From Streptomyces venezuelae (GTDB lineage Bacteria > Actinomycetota > Actinomycetes > Streptomycetales > Streptomycetaceae), in contig NZ_CP029191.1 in the NCBI RefSeq assembly GCF_008642335.1, positions 186,001 through 250,000 on the forward strand: DNA of 64,000 nt, read 5' to 3'. Below, piece after piece: positions 1 through 11,693 of the stretch (positions are counted from its first letter, which is position 1; every line of letters begins with the position of its first letter). Made by a program: the position numbers and the translations under genes. Below the pieces are notes generated by a model, which searched no databases, had not been told where the DNA came from, and worked only from the letters and a program-made list of their open reading frames with translations.

Positions 1-1998
1 GCGGCGGGCGGACGGCTGCGCTTCACGCACCCGCTGCTGCGCCGGGCGGTGCTCCGGCGTGTCGCGCCCGACCGCCGCGGAGCCGCCCACCTCCGCCTCG
101 CCCACGCCTGCCGCGACCGCCTCCCCCGCCTGATCCAGCTCGCCTGCGCGGCGGACGACCACGACGCACGGCTCGCCGCGTCCCTCGCCGCCGCGGCGGC
201 CGCACACCGCCCTCACGCCGAGCGTTCCGCCGCCCTGGCCCGCGCCGCGGCCCTCACGGCCGCCCCCGAGACGCGGACCGACCGGCTCGCCGACGCGGCG
301 GAAGCGGCGCGCCTCGCCGGGGATCCCGTACGGGCCCGTGCGCTGCTGTCACGGGCCGGCACCGTCCCCGCACACGGTGGCGTCCACCGGGTACGCGGCC
401 TGCTCGCCCTCGCGGACGGCCCGGCCGACGACGCCAGGGAGTCCTTGCTCACCGCGGCGGCACTGCTCCCGCCCGCACGGGCCCGCCGCGCACTCATCGG
501 CGCGGCGGAGGCCGCATGGTCGATGGGCGACGCGGCCGCCTACCGGGACGCGCTGACGCGCTTGCCGCCATGCGACGACGACCCACTGCTGGAGGCATAC
601 CGGACCGGAATGTGCGCGGTCCTTGCAGGCCACACCACGGAGGGCCACGCGTCACTGCGCCGCTGCTTGGCCGGTCTGCGCGGGGCGGGACTGGCGGAAA
701 GGGCCGGTGAGGCGGCGGGGCAGGGGGAAGAGGCTGATGGGGTGCGGGCCGATGCGTTGCATGCCGAGGAGGACGGCCTCTGCGGGGCCGGCCAGACCGG
801 GGAAGCCGACGTGGCAGGCGTGCTCGGCGGGCCGCTGCACGCCAGGGCGACCGGCTTCGACGCGGCCCGCCAGGCCGGGGAGGCCGGCGGGGCGGGTGGG
901 TTCATGCGGGCTGGGGCCGCTGCTCTTGTGGTGGGTGAGGTTGAGGTTGCCTGTGAGGCCGGGGCTCGGGCGCTCGCGGCCGTCCGCGCCTACGGACCCG
1001 AGGTCCTGTTGCCGCGCGCCCTGGAACACCTGGCGTACGGAGAGCTGCGTGCGGGACGCCACACCAGCGCCCGCGCGCACGCTCTCGAAGGGCTCCGGGC
1101 GGCGCATCGGATCGGGCAGACCAACGTCGCCGTGTCGCTGCACGCCGTCCTCGCGCTCGCCGCGTCCGTGGAAGGGGACGCCGACGCCTGCGCCGCGCAC
1201 GCGGCGGCCGCCGCGGCAGGTGCCGGGCCGCACGGACTGGCGCAGGCCGCCACCCTCGCCGTCTGGGCCGTGGCCCGTACCGAACTCGCCACGGGACGTC
1301 CCGCCGACGCGGCGGCGCGGCTCGCCCCGCTGGTCGCTCCCGGGCCGCGGCGCGGTCACTTCGCCGTGCGCTTGCTGGCCGTGCCCTGCTTCGTGGAGGC
1401 GGCCGTGCAGGTCGGGCGCGTGGCGGAGGCGCGGCGCGCCACCGCGGAGTTCACCCGCTGGGCCGGAGCGACCGCCGACGGGCTCGCGTCGGCCCAGCTC
1501 GCGCGCTGCCGTGCCCTGTTGGCACCGCCGGTGAAGGCAGCCGCGGCCTTTGCGAGCGCGGTCGCCCACCACGACCGCCTGCCGGGCGAGTTCGAGCGCG
1601 GCCGTACGCAACTCCTGTACGGACAGTGGCTGCGGCGCCGTCGCCGTACCCGCGAGGCGCGCGGGCCGTTGCGGGACGCGCTGGTCTCCTTCGAGCGGTG
1701 CGGGGCACGGGCCTGGGCGGACCGCAGCCGTGCCGAACTGCGTGCGGCGGGCGAGGCGGTCGGCGGGGAGCGGAGCCCCGGGCCCCTGTCGGCGCTGACC
1801 CCGCAGCAGCAGCGCATCGCCCGGCACGTCGCGGAGGGTGCCACCAACCGGGAGGTCGCGGTGCGCCTCTCGGTGAGCCACCGCACCGTCGACCATCACC
1901 TGCGGAACGTGTTCGCGGCGCTCGGCGTACGGTCCCGCGTCGAGCTGTCGCGGCTGCTCGCCGGGGAGGGCGGAACCGGCGTCGTCACCGTCGGATGA
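1..1998 (+). CDS. LuxR-family (LAL-type) transcriptional regulator, 5' end outside window
   Basis: The open frame is already running at base 1, encoding FTHPLLRRAV, a conserved block that follows the AAA-like ATPase of LAL regulators, so the ATPase half lies upstream of the window. The middle is a long Ala/Arg-rich helical region of TPR-like character. The last ~65 residues form a LuxR helix-turn-helix (LTPQQQRIARHVAEG, then NREVAVRLSVSHRTVDHH). LAL proteins are DNA-binding activators, often of antibiotic clusters; the target here is unknown. A stretch at about 690-965 is G-rich on this strand, has unusual third-position use and encodes a low-complexity Ala/Gly/Glu segment unlike its surroundings. 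The gene ends convergently with, and overlaps by 14 bases, the response regulator at 1985-2626. The family call is secure, the function is not. Confidence 0.85.
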   Translation, partial: AAGGRLRFTHPLLRRAVLRRVAPDRRGAAHLRLAHACRDRLPRLIQLACAADDHDARLAASLAAAAAAHRPHAERSAALARAAALTAAPETRTDRLADAAEAARLAGDPVRARALLSRAGTVPAHGGVHRVRGLLALADGPADDARESLLTAAALLPPARARRALIGAAEAAWSMGDAAAYRDALTRLPPCDDDPLLEAYRTGMCAVLAGHTTEGHASLRRCLAGLRGAGLAERAGEAAGQGEEADGVRADALHAEEDGLCGAGQTGEADVAGVLGGPLHARATGFDAARQAGEAGGAGGFMRAGAAALVVGEVEVACEAGARALAAVRAYGPEVLLPRALEHLAYGELRAGRHTSARAHALEGLRAAHRIGQTNVAVSLHAVLALAASVEGDADACAAHAAAAAAGAGPHGLAQAATLAVWAVARTELATGRPADAAARLAPLVAPGPRRGHFAVRLLAVPCFVEAAVQVGRVAEARRATAEFTRWAGATADGLASAQLARCRALLAPPVKAAAAFASAVAHHDRLPGEFERGRTQLLYGQWLRRRRRTREARGPLRDALVSFERCGARAWADRSRAELRAAGEAVGGERSPGPLSALTPQQQRIARHVAEGATNREVAVRLSVSHRTVDHHLRNVFAALGVRSRVELSRLLAGEGGTGVVTVG

Positions 1999-2626
1999 GG
2001 CCGAGGTGCGTGCCGGTGGCGACGGCGGACGTACGGGAATCGACGTCGAGCTTGGCGTAGATGCGGGCCAGGTGCGATTTGACGGTGCCCTCGGTGAGGT
2101 GGAGGCGGGCGCCGATGGCCTGGTTGGACAGGCCGTCGGCGACGAGGGCGAGGACTTCGGTCTCGCGGCTGGTGAGAGTGGTGGCGGGGGTGCGCAGGCG
2201 GTTCATCAGGCGGTCGGCGACGGTGGCGGCGAGTGTGGTGCGGCCCGCGGCGGCGGTGCGTACGGCGGCGGCGAGTTCCTCGGGCGGGGCGTCCTTGAGG
2301 AGGTAGCCGGTGGCTCCGGCCTCGATCGCGGGCAGCGTGTCGGCGTCGGTGTCGTACGTGGTGACGATCAGGACGCGCGGCGCCCGCGGCCGTGCGGTGA
2401 TGGCGGCGGTGGCCTGCGCGCCGTTCATGCCCTTGCCGAACTGGAGGTCCATGAGGACGACGTCGATGTCGCCCTGGGCGGCGCGGGCGACGGCCTCCTC
2501 CGCCGTGGCCGCCTCGGCGGTGACGGCGATGCCCTCCTCCGTCTCCAGGACGGCGCGCAGTCCGGCCCGCACGACGGGGTGGTCGTCGGCCAGGAGCAGC
2601 CGGATCGGGGTCTCGTGCGGCGTCAC
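1985..2626 (-). CDS. NarL/FixJ-type response regulator
   Basis: This 213-residue protein has a complete receiver domain (acidic pair in LLLADDHP, phosphoacceptor Asp in VVLMDLQF, conserved Lys in GYLLKDA) and a C-terminal LuxR helix-turn-helix (LTSRETEVLALVADGLSNQAI). It should be phosphorylated by the histidine kinase encoded immediately upstream. I chose the GTG at 2626 because it overlaps the kinase stop codon (GTGA), the usual coupling for such pairs; the frame continues upstream, but only as antisense to the kinase gene. The nearby divergent ABC transporter at 4045-5804 is the likely regulated target, by analogy with many actinobacterial kinase/regulator/exporter loci, which is inference from position. 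Confidence 0.93.
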   Translation of the reverse strand: MTPHETPIRLLLADDHPVVRAGLRAVLETEEGIAVTAEAATAEEAVARAAQGDIDVVLMDLQFGKGMNGAQATAAITARPRAPRVLIVTTYDTDADTLPAIEAGATGYLLKDAPPEELAAAVRTAAAGRTTLAATVADRLMNRLRTPATTLTSRETEVLALVADGLSNQAIGARLHLTEGTVKSHLARIYAKLDVDSRTSAVATGTHLGLIRR

Positions 2627-3861
2627 GGGCGGGCCTCGCGTGCGGGGTCGGGGGTGGGAAGCGGGCTTGTGCGGTTCAGGGGGAGTCGGACCTTCAGCGT
2701 CGTGCCGCCGCCCGGCGCGGATTCGATCGTGAGGGTGCCGCCGAGCGCGTGGACGCGGGAGCGCATGGCGGCGATCCCGAATCCACCGGTTTCGGGGTCG
2801 GGCGCGGACAGCCCGCCCGGGTCGAAGCCCCGCCCGTCGTCGACGACGTCCAGGGCGACATGGTCGCCGAGGCAGTGGAGGGTGACCTCGGCGCTGCGGG
2901 CTTCGGCGTGGCGGACGGTGTTGGCGAGGGCGGACTGGGCGATGCGGAGCAGCGCGACCTCGTGCGCGGTGGGCAGCGCTACCGGATCGCCGCTGAGGTG
3001 GAAGTCCGTGGTGACCTGGTGGCGGGTGCTGGTGGTGGCGCAGAGCCGTTCCAGAGCGTCGGGCAGCGTGGTGCCCTCCAGGGCGGGCGGGGCGAGGGCG
3101 ACGACGAAGCGGCGGGCCTCGGCGAGGTTGTCGACGGCGGCCTGGCGGGCCTGGTCGACGTAGCGCGCGGCGTTGTCGGGGGCGGTGGGCAGGGCGCGTT
3201 CGGCGGCGCGCAGCAGGAGCTGGATGCTGGACAGGCCCTGGGCGAGGGTGTCGTGGATCTCGCGGGCGAGCCGTTCGCGTTCGGCGAGGACGCCCGCGGT
3301 GTGCTGGGCGGCGGCGAGGTCGGAGCGGGTTGCGGTGAGCTCTTCGATCAGGCGTCTGCGCTGGTCGCTCTCCCGGTACAGGGCCTGGTATCCCCACACC
3401 ACCGCGACGGCGACGGCGGCGCCGAGGGCCGGTCCGATGGCCATGGCGATGCTGAAGGTGCCCTGGTGGGCGGCGTAGCCGGAGATGGCCGCCGCGGCGG
3501 TCGCCACGACGGCGACGAGCCCGGCGCGCCGGGGCAGCAGGTGGAGCTGGAGGAAGTTCAGCGGGAACGCCACCCACACCGCGTCCGGGGACAGCCCGAG
3601 GAGTACGAGCCAGACGGCGCCCACCGCGGTCAGCCACAGCGCGGCCGCCCGTAGCGAGCGCCGCACACTCGGCAGGGCGGGGCCCACCGCGTAGACCAGA
3701 CCGCACACGGCGGCGACGGCGACGACCCATCCCGCGTGCGGACGCCCGTCGGCCGCGGCGCGCACCGCGGTCAGCGCGAGCAGGCCGACGACCATGAGGT
3801 GCAGGCACCAGGCCAGGGCACTGGTGGTGGGGGTCGGGGCCGGTGCGGCGGTGGTGTTCAC
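2623..3861 (-). CDS. Sensor histidine kinase (HisKA_3 type), membrane bound
   Basis: This 412-residue protein starts with several hydrophobic segments (about residues 15-160, five to six membrane spans, no large extracytoplasmic loop). It continues with a HisKA_3 dimerisation/phosphoacceptor helix (LAREIHDTLAQGLSSIQLLL, the His being phosphorylated) and a HATPase_c domain with the N box (ANTVRHAEA) and G boxes (VDDGRGFD, GFGIAAMRSR). It forms an operon with the response regulator at 1985-2626 through a 4-base stop/start overlap. The short loops suggest that it senses something in or at the membrane, as kinases that guard against envelope-active compounds do; this is inference. It is transcribed divergently from the ABC transporter genes across a ~180-base gap. 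Confidence 0.92.
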   Translation of the reverse strand: MNTTAAPAPTPTTSALAWCLHLMVVGLLALTAVRAAADGRPHAGWVVAVAAVCGLVYAVGPALPSVRRSLRAAALWLTAVGAVWLVLLGLSPDAVWVAFPLNFLQLHLLPRRAGLVAVVATAAAAISGYAAHQGTFSIAMAIGPALGAAVAVAVVWGYQALYRESDQRRRLIEELTATRSDLAAAQHTAGVLAERERLAREIHDTLAQGLSSIQLLLRAAERALPTAPDNAARYVDQARQAAVDNLAEARRFVVALAPPALEGTTLPDALERLCATTSTRHQVTTDFHLSGDPVALPTAHEVALLRIAQSALANTVRHAEARSAEVTLHCLGDHVALDVVDDGRGFDPGGLSAPDPETGGFGIAAMRSRVHALGGTLTIESAPGGGTTLKVRLPLNRTSPLPTPDPAREARP

Positions 3862-4044
3862 AGTGCTCCCAGCCTAAGGAGAAGACCGGTGCGGGGCCTC
3901 CATCGAAAGTTAGAAGTCGGGTGCCGCCTTTGGACGCGTCGATTGCTGCCCTGCGCCAGATGCCCCGGGCGGGGGCCGGCAACGACGGTGGGGACACACC
4001 ACTTACTCCCACCCCCCATGCACTGTAAGGAGCGGGCCCACGCC

Positions 4045-5136
4045 GTGTTCGTCGCCTGGAGAGACCTGAAGTTCGCGAAGGGCCGCTTCGCCCTGATGGG
4101 CACCGTGATCGTGCTCATCACCCTGCTGGTGGGGTTGCTGTCCGGGCTGACCGCCGGGCTCGGCCGGCAGAACACGTCCGCGATCACCGGCCTGCCCGCC
4201 GACCGGATCGCCTTCGGCGCGCCCGGCGGCGGCGAGGAGTTGTCGTACGCCGATTCCACCGTCACCGAGCGGCAGTGGCAGCGGTGGGCCGAGGCGCCCG
4301 GCGTGCGCGGCGCCGAACCGCTGGGCATCACCACGACCCGGGCGACGGCCGGGAGCAGGAGCGCCGGTGTGTCCGTCTTCGGCGTCCGGCCCGGTTCCGG
4401 GCTCGCCCCGGACGGCGACGCGCTCGACGACCGCACCGCGGTCCTGTCGGCCGACGCCGCCGACCGGCTCGGCGTGGCCGCGGGCGGCACCGTCGACCTG
4501 GCAGGACAGCGGCTGACCGTCGCCGCGGTGAGCGGTGACGCGTCCTTCAGCCACACCCCCGTCGTCTGGACCAGCCTCGGCACCTGGCAGAAGACGGCAC
4601 CTCCGACCGGCGACGACCGGCAGGGCCCGACCGCGACGGTCATCGCCCTGAACACCACGTCCGGCTCCCGCCTCGACGCCACGGACCGGGCGGCCGGTAC
4701 CAAGACGGTCGCCAAGGACGACTCGCTCTCCGCGATCGGCTCCTACGCCTCGGAGAACGGCTCCCTGCAACTGATGCGCGGCTTCCTGTTCGCCATCTCG
4801 GCCCTGGTCATCGGCGCCTTCTTCACGGTGTGGACCATCCAGCGCAGCGGCGACATCGCCGTGCTCAAGGCGCTGGGGGCCTCCACCGCCGCCCTGCTCG
4901 GGGACGCGCTCGGCCAGGCCGTCGTCCTGCTGGCCGGCGGAACCCTGGTCGGCACGGGCATCGCCGCCGGGATCGGGGCCCTGGTCGCCGACTCCGCCGT
5001 GCCGTTCGTCCTCACGCCCGCCACCGTCGTCGTTCCGGCCGCCGTCATGGTCGCGCTCGGCGCGCTCGGGGCCGTCCTGTCCGTCCGCCGCATCACGTCC
5101 GTCGACCCGCTGACCGCGCTGGGGAGCGTCCGATGA
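4045..5136 (+). CDS. ABC transporter permease, FtsX/MacB family
   Basis: This 363-residue membrane protein has an N-terminal membrane span (after FVAWRDLKFAKGRFALMG), a large extracytoplasmic domain of about 220 residues and three C-terminal spans, the FtsX/MacB topology. I start it at the GTG at 4045, preceded by AAGGAG at 4027-4032, because FVAWRDL is the usual start of this family; an ATG at 4018 is in frame but overlaps the ribosome site. The stop overlaps the start of the ATPase gene (ATGA). Such permeases export lipids, peptides or drugs, or transmit force to periplasmic partners; the substrate cannot be read from the sequence. The divergent two-component system is the probable regulator. 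Confidence 0.9.
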   Translation: MFVAWRDLKFAKGRFALMGTVIVLITLLVGLLSGLTAGLGRQNTSAITGLPADRIAFGAPGGGEELSYADSTVTERQWQRWAEAPGVRGAEPLGITTTRATAGSRSAGVSVFGVRPGSGLAPDGDALDDRTAVLSADAADRLGVAAGGTVDLAGQRLTVAAVSGDASFSHTPVVWTSLGTWQKTAPPTGDDRQGPTATVIALNTTSGSRLDATDRAAGTKTVAKDDSLSAIGSYASENGSLQLMRGFLFAISALVIGAFFTVWTIQRSGDIAVLKALGASTAALLGDALGQAVVLLAGGTLVGTGIAAGIGALVADSAVPFVLTPATVVVPAAVMVALGALGAVLSVRRITSVDPLTALGSVR

Positions 5137-5804
5137 GCCTCACCCTGACCGACATCACCCTCACCTACCCCGACGGCGACACGCGCCTGACCGCCCTCGA
5201 CCGCGTCAGCCTCGACGTACCGAAGGGCAGCCTGACCACCGTCCTCGGCCCGTCCGGTTCCGGCAAGTCCAGCCTCCTCGCGGTCGCCGCCACGCTCGTC
5301 ACCCCCGACGCCGGGACCGTCATCGTCGACGGCACGCCCACCACCGGCCTGTCCCGCCGTGAGCTCACCGCTCTGCGCCGCCGCCGGATCGGCGTCGTCT
5401 TCCAGCAGCCGAACCTGCTGCCCTCCCTCACCGCCGTCGAACAGCTGCAGGTCATGGCGGAGATCGACGGCCGCAGGGCCCGTACCGCGCGGGACCGGGC
5501 CGCGGAGCTGCTCGACGCCGTCGGACTCACCGGTCAGGCGGACCGCCGCCCGCACCAGCTCTCCGGTGGCCAGCGGCAGCGCGTCAACATCGCCCGCGCC
5601 CTGATGAACGAGCCCACGGTCCTCCTGGTCGACGAGCCGACCAGCGCCCTCGACCACGAACGCGGCGCCGCCGTCATCGACCTGATCGCCCGCCTCACCC
5701 ACCGGCGCGCCACCGCGACCGTCCTGGTGACGCACGACCGCACGCATCTCACCGCCGCCGACCGGATGGCGGAGGTCCGCGACGGGCGCCTGTCCCCGGC
5801 CTGA
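5133..5804 (+). CDS. ABC transporter ATP-binding protein (LolD/MacB-like)
   Basis: This 223-residue ATPase has all nucleotide-binding motifs: Walker A (GPSGSGKSS), Q loop ([10 protein letters not shown]), signature ([15 protein letters not shown]), Walker B ([11 protein letters not shown]) and the switch His (VLVTHD). Its short length and the LPSLTAVEQ element place it with the LolD/MacB-type ATPases that pair with FtsX-like permeases. It overlaps the permease stop by four bases, so the two subunits should be made together as a 2:2 exporter. It is the last gene of this two-gene unit; the next gene starts about 100 bases later with its own ribosome binding site. Confidence 0.95.
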   Translation: MSLTLTDITLTYPDGDTRLTALDRVSLDVPKGSLTTVLGPSGSGKSSLLAVAATLVTPDAGTVIVDGTPTTGLSRRELTALRRRRIGVVFQQPNLLPSLTAVEQLQVMAEIDGRRARTARDRAAELLDAVGLTGQADRRPHQLSGGQRQRVNIARALMNEPTVLLVDEPTSALDHERGAAVIDLIARLTHRRATATVLVTHDRTHLTAADRMAEVRDGRLSPA

Positions 5805-5907
5805 AGGAACCCGTCGGCCGATTGTCACGCGGGTGGCTAGTCCCCCACGCGTTCCTGCCCGACGGTGGTCCCTCCGAACGGTGTGGACCGAGTGGAAGGG
5901 GCCAGCG

Positions 5908-7086
5908 GTGAGGCGAAGACGATTTGTGGCGGGAACGATCGGCACGCTCTCAGGGATCGCTCTCGGTGCGGGCACGGCCCGAGCCGACGCGGAGGCACCC
6001 CGGTCGCGGGGCCCGCGGAACGTACGGCCCGGGTCGTGGGGCCCGCGGAACGCACAGGACTGGCGGGCCGTCCCGGCACCGGGCAGCACCCCCGCCGCAC
6101 AGCTGCGCCGCATCTCCGCCGCCGGGGCGGGCCTCGCCTGGGCCGTCGGTGAGGAGGGGCTCGCCGGGCCCTCGCGCGGGCGGGCATTGGCCATGGTGTG
6201 GAACGGCAGTGCCTGGTCGAAGACCGATCTGTCGCACCTGGACTACAGCGGGCGGCTGAGCGATGTCGCGGGCGTCTGCGCAACCGCCGCGTGGAGCGTC
6301 GGCCTGCCCACGGGTGACGCGAGTCCGCTGCTGCGCTGGGACGGGTCCACCTGGCGCGAGGCCTCCTTTCCCGGGCGGGGCGAGGCCGGTGTCAGGCTCG
6401 AGTCGGTGGCGGTCGGCGCCGACCGGCGGGTGTGGATCTGCGGCGCCCGGGGCGGCGCAGCCCGGTTGCTGCTCGGCGACGGCAGGCGCTGGACCTGGCT
6501 CGACCCGCTGCCGGTCGCGAGCGCCAACCTGTACCGGGTCGTCCTGCGCGCGCCGAACGAGGTGTGGGTCAGCGGCGACCAGGCCTCCGGCGGCGGCTGG
6601 TCGGGCCTCGTGGCCCGCTGGAACGGCTCGTGGACCGTCCTGCCGCCGATCACGGGCGCCCGCCTCGGTATCGGCGACGTGCACGCGGCCGCCGCGGACG
6701 ACGTATGGGCCGTCGGCACGGAGGCCGGCGTCGGCGGACCACCGGGACGCCCCGGCAACCCGGCCCTCGCGCACTGGGACGGCACGGCGTGGACCCGGGT
6801 CCAGCCGGGCTTCACCGTCGGGTCGCTGTCCGGGATCGCGGGTGACGCGCAGGGCCGTGCCGCGTGGATATCGGGGTGGAACCACCAGGACCAGAGCCGC
6901 AGCACGTATCTGCGCCGGGACGGCGCCGGCTGGACCGTCGTCCGCGGCCCGGCGGGCGGGGCGACGGCTCCGTACCTGAATGACGTGACCGCCGTGCCCG
7001 GCACCAACGGCTTCTGGTCGGTCGGCATGACCAGCCCGGTGCCGGCCCCGCCGACCGAGGCGTACACGGAACGGCTCGACGGCTGA
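5908..7086 (+). CDS. Secreted WDG-repeat (beta-propeller-like) protein, paralogue 1
   Basis: This 392-residue protein starts with an Arg-rich signal sequence (RRRRFVAGTIGTLSGIALG, ending near ARADA) compatible with Tat or Sec export. The body repeats a short pattern, an Ala-Trp-x-Val-Gly strand followed by a Trp-Asp-Gly-x-x-Trp turn (for example LLRWDGSTW, HWDGTAW, WAVGTEAG), typical of six- or seven-bladed propellers. No catalytic motif is visible. I chose the GTG at 5908, with GGAAGGGG just upstream; in-frame starts at 5833 and 5881 would put unusual residues ahead of the signal. Two related genes lie in tandem at 47240-49500. Function unknown; a cell-surface binding or scaffold role is a guess. 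Confidence 0.75.
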   Translation: MRRRRFVAGTIGTLSGIALGAGTARADAEAPRSRGPRNVRPGSWGPRNAQDWRAVPAPGSTPAAQLRRISAAGAGLAWAVGEEGLAGPSRGRALAMVWNGSAWSKTDLSHLDYSGRLSDVAGVCATAAWSVGLPTGDASPLLRWDGSTWREASFPGRGEAGVRLESVAVGADRRVWICGARGGAARLLLGDGRRWTWLDPLPVASANLYRVVLRAPNEVWVSGDQASGGGWSGLVARWNGSWTVLPPITGARLGIGDVHAAAADDVWAVGTEAGVGGPPGRPGNPALAHWDGTAWTRVQPGFTVGSLSGIAGDAQGRAAWISGWNHQDQSRSTYLRRDGAGWTVVRGPAGGATAPYLNDVTAVPGTNGFWSVGMTSPVPAPPTEAYTERLDG

Positions 7087-9440
<2,354 letters not shown>

Positions 9441-9481
9441 CCCCGGGACCGGCCGACCTGAATCACACCCCCTGTCGCCCA

Positions 9482-10257
9482 GGAGGGCTGACGGCGGTGG
9501 TCACCGTCCGGCTCGCCGAACCGCAGTTCGAGGGACAGACCAAGGAGGTTCTTGGCACCTCGGCGGCCCGCCGCGTCGTCGGCGGCGTGGTCGGCGAGGG
9601 GCTCAGGGCGTTCCTGACCTCCACCGGACGGGACACCGCCCACCAGGCGCGCGCCGTCATGGACAAGGCCGTCGCCGCCGCGCGCACCGCGTCGCGGCCC
9701 GCCGGCACAAGGAGACGCAGCGCCGGAAGACGGCCCTGGAGTCCTCGTCGCTGCCCGCGAAGCTCGCCGACTGCCGCAGCGACGACGTGATGCGCGGCGA
9801 GCTCTTCGTCGTCGAGGGCGACTCGGCGCTCGGCACGGCGAAACTGGCCCGGAACTCCGAGTTCCAGGCCCTGTTGCCGATCCGCGGCAAGATTCTCAAC
9901 GTCCAGAAGGCGTCCGTGTCGGACATGCTGAGGAACGCCGAGTGCGGGGCGATCGTCCAGGTCGTCGGGGCGGGCTCCGGGCGCACCTTCGACCTGGACT
10001 CGGTGCGCTACGGAAAGATCATCATGATGACGGACGCCGACGTGGACGGCTCCCACATCCGCGGCCTGCTCCTGACCCTGTTCCACCGCTACCTGCGGCC
10101 CATGGTCGCGGCCGACCGCGTCTTCGCCGCCGTGCCGCCGCTGCACCGCGTCGAGCTGATCCAGCCGAAGAAGGGCCGGGACACATACGTCTACACGTAT
10201 TCGGACAGCGAACTGCGCGACACACTCCGCGAGTTCAGGAGCAAGAACATCCGCCGG
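9482..10257 (+). pseudogene. Remnant of ParE/ParY-type topoisomerase subunit
   Basis: Beginning 41 bases after the gyrB stop, the DNA encodes the middle and C-terminal part of a ParE-type subunit: GLTAVVTVRLAEPQFEGQ in one frame, then, after loss of one base at about 9690, VAARRHKETQRRKTALE and a good TOPRIM region (FVVEGDSALGTAKLARNSEF, MMTDADVDGSHIRG) in the next. The similarity ends near YSDSELRDTLREFRSKNIR (about 10254), where the RYKGLGEM part should follow. The whole ATPase domain (roughly 300 residues) is missing, so no functional product is possible. Its placement directly behind a spare gyrB matches parYR of the clorobiocin and coumermycin loci. The single-base frameshift could be a base-calling error, but the missing ends could not. 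Confidence 0.85.
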
Positions 10258-10428
10258 CGCCACGTCGTTCCCCATCAGCAGGCGAAGACTCGCTCGGCGG
10301 CTTCCAGGTCGGTGAGAGGATCGACATATGAGGCCGAAAATCGCTCAACTCCTGTGACGCGAGCAACCTCTGTGACATGCCGCGCGGTCCCCCACCCTCG
10401 ACGAACCCGTCGACCGAAGGGACAGCAC

Positions 10429-11628
10429 ATGTCGGCACGGAACTCTCTGGCGGGCAGGGCCGCGTTGGCCGTATCGGCCGCGGTGACGGCGGGGGCGCTC
10501 ATGGCCCCCGCCTCCGCGGCCGCCCACCCGCACGCACCGGCCGACGGCCGTCACGCTCCGGCCCAGCGGGCCATGGACGCCGCCGTCGAGGACGGCGTCC
10601 CCGGTGTGACGGGCCAGGCGACGGACGCGTACGGCACCTGGAACGGCACCTCGGGCGTCGGCGACCTGACGACCGGACGACCACGCGGCCCCCGCGACCA
10701 CTACCGCATCGGCAGCGTCACCAAGACCTTCGTGGCGACGGTCCTCCTGCAGCTCGCGGGAGAGGGCGAGCTCGACCTGGACGACACGGTGGACCACTGG
10801 CTGCCCGGCCTCGTGCGGGGCAACGGCCACGACGGCAGACACATCACCGTCCGTCAGCTCCTCAACCACACCAGCGGCATCTACGACTATTACGCCGACC
10901 CCGACTTCGCGACGTCCTTCCGGCTGCGCGACGGCTTCTTCGAGCACCGCTACGACACCTGGCGCCCCGAACAACTGGTGGCGGTCGCCATGCGGCACGA
11001 GCCGACCTCCGCCGAGCCGGGCAAGACCTGGCACTACTCCGACACGAACTACATCCTCGCCGGAATGATCCTGGAGAAGGCCACCGGGCACTCGTACGCC
11101 CACGAGGTCCGCAAGCGCATCATCAAGCCACTGAAGCTGCGCGAGACCTCGGTCCCCCGCACCGGCCCGCACATGCCGCGGCCCAGCAGCCGCGCGTACT
11201 CGAAGCTCTCCGACGCCGCCACGGGACCGTCGTACGACGTCACGGAGTTCAACCCGTCCGCCGCCTGGACGAGCGGCGGCATGATCTCCGACTCGGCCGA
11301 CCTGAACCGCTTCCACGAGGCCCTGCTGGGCGGCGAACTGCTGCCCGAGCGGCAACTCAACGAGATGAAGACGACCGTCGCCATGAGCGAGGAATATCCG
11401 GCGGCCGCCCGCTACGGACTCGGCATCGCCGAACGCCGGCTGAGCTGCGGCCGGACGGTCTGGGGCCACCACGGCGGCATCCTCGGTTCCACCACGGAGT
11501 CGGTGGCGACCGAGGACGGGCGCCACGCGCTCTCCTTCAACTTCAACGGCGACTGGACGGGTGACAGCGACGCGGTGATCGAGGCGGAGTTCTGCGAGTC
11601 GGGGAGGGGAACGGACGGCAACGGCTGA
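10429..11628 (+). CDS. Secreted serine hydrolase (beta-lactamase / D-Ala-D-Ala carboxypeptidase family)
   Basis: This 399-residue protein has a Sec signal peptide (MSARNSLAGRAALAVSAAV..., cleavage near ASAAAHP) and the class C beta-lactamase/DD-peptidase fold motifs: S96-V-T-K, the tyrosine motif YSDTNY, and HHGG near the C terminus in place of KTG. HxG in this position is typical of esterase and DD-peptidase members (EstB or R61-like). It probably acts outside the membrane on peptidoglycan stems or on a small ester/amide. Start: ATG with GAAGGGA at a good distance. It stands alone between the ParY remnant and the sigma factor locus. Substrate unknown. Confidence 0.88.
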   Translation: MSARNSLAGRAALAVSAAVTAGALMAPASAAAHPHAPADGRHAPAQRAMDAAVEDGVPGVTGQATDAYGTWNGTSGVGDLTTGRPRGPRDHYRIGSVTKTFVATVLLQLAGEGELDLDDTVDHWLPGLVRGNGHDGRHITVRQLLNHTSGIYDYYADPDFATSFRLRDGFFEHRYDTWRPEQLVAVAMRHEPTSAEPGKTWHYSDTNYILAGMILEKATGHSYAHEVRKRIIKPLKLRETSVPRTGPHMPRPSSRAYSKLSDAATGPSYDVTEFNPSAAWTSGGMISDSADLNRFHEALLGGELLPERQLNEMKTTVAMSEEYPAAARYGLGIAERRLSCGRTVWGHHGGILGSTTESVATEDGRHALSFNFNGDWTGDSDAVIEAEFCESGRGTDGNG

Positions 11629-11672
11629 CCCTCTGACCGACTGACCGGCTGACCCGGCTGACCCGGCCGACG
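11629..11672 (+). repeat. Short tandem repeat of CTGACC units
   Basis: Immediately after the serine hydrolase stop there are about five imperfect copies of a 7-10 base unit (CTGACC with G/C-rich spacer). It lies between two convergent genes and could be a slippage tract or part of a poor terminator; no stable hairpin is obvious. Confidence 0.45.
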
Positions 11673-11693
11673 GAGGACTTGGCGGTCCGGGGC

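Noticed and set aside
10235..10502. Short minus-strand frames between the parY remnant and the serine hydrolase
   Set aside because: They overlap the ParY fragment and the signal peptide region of a real gene and have no motif or good ribosome site.
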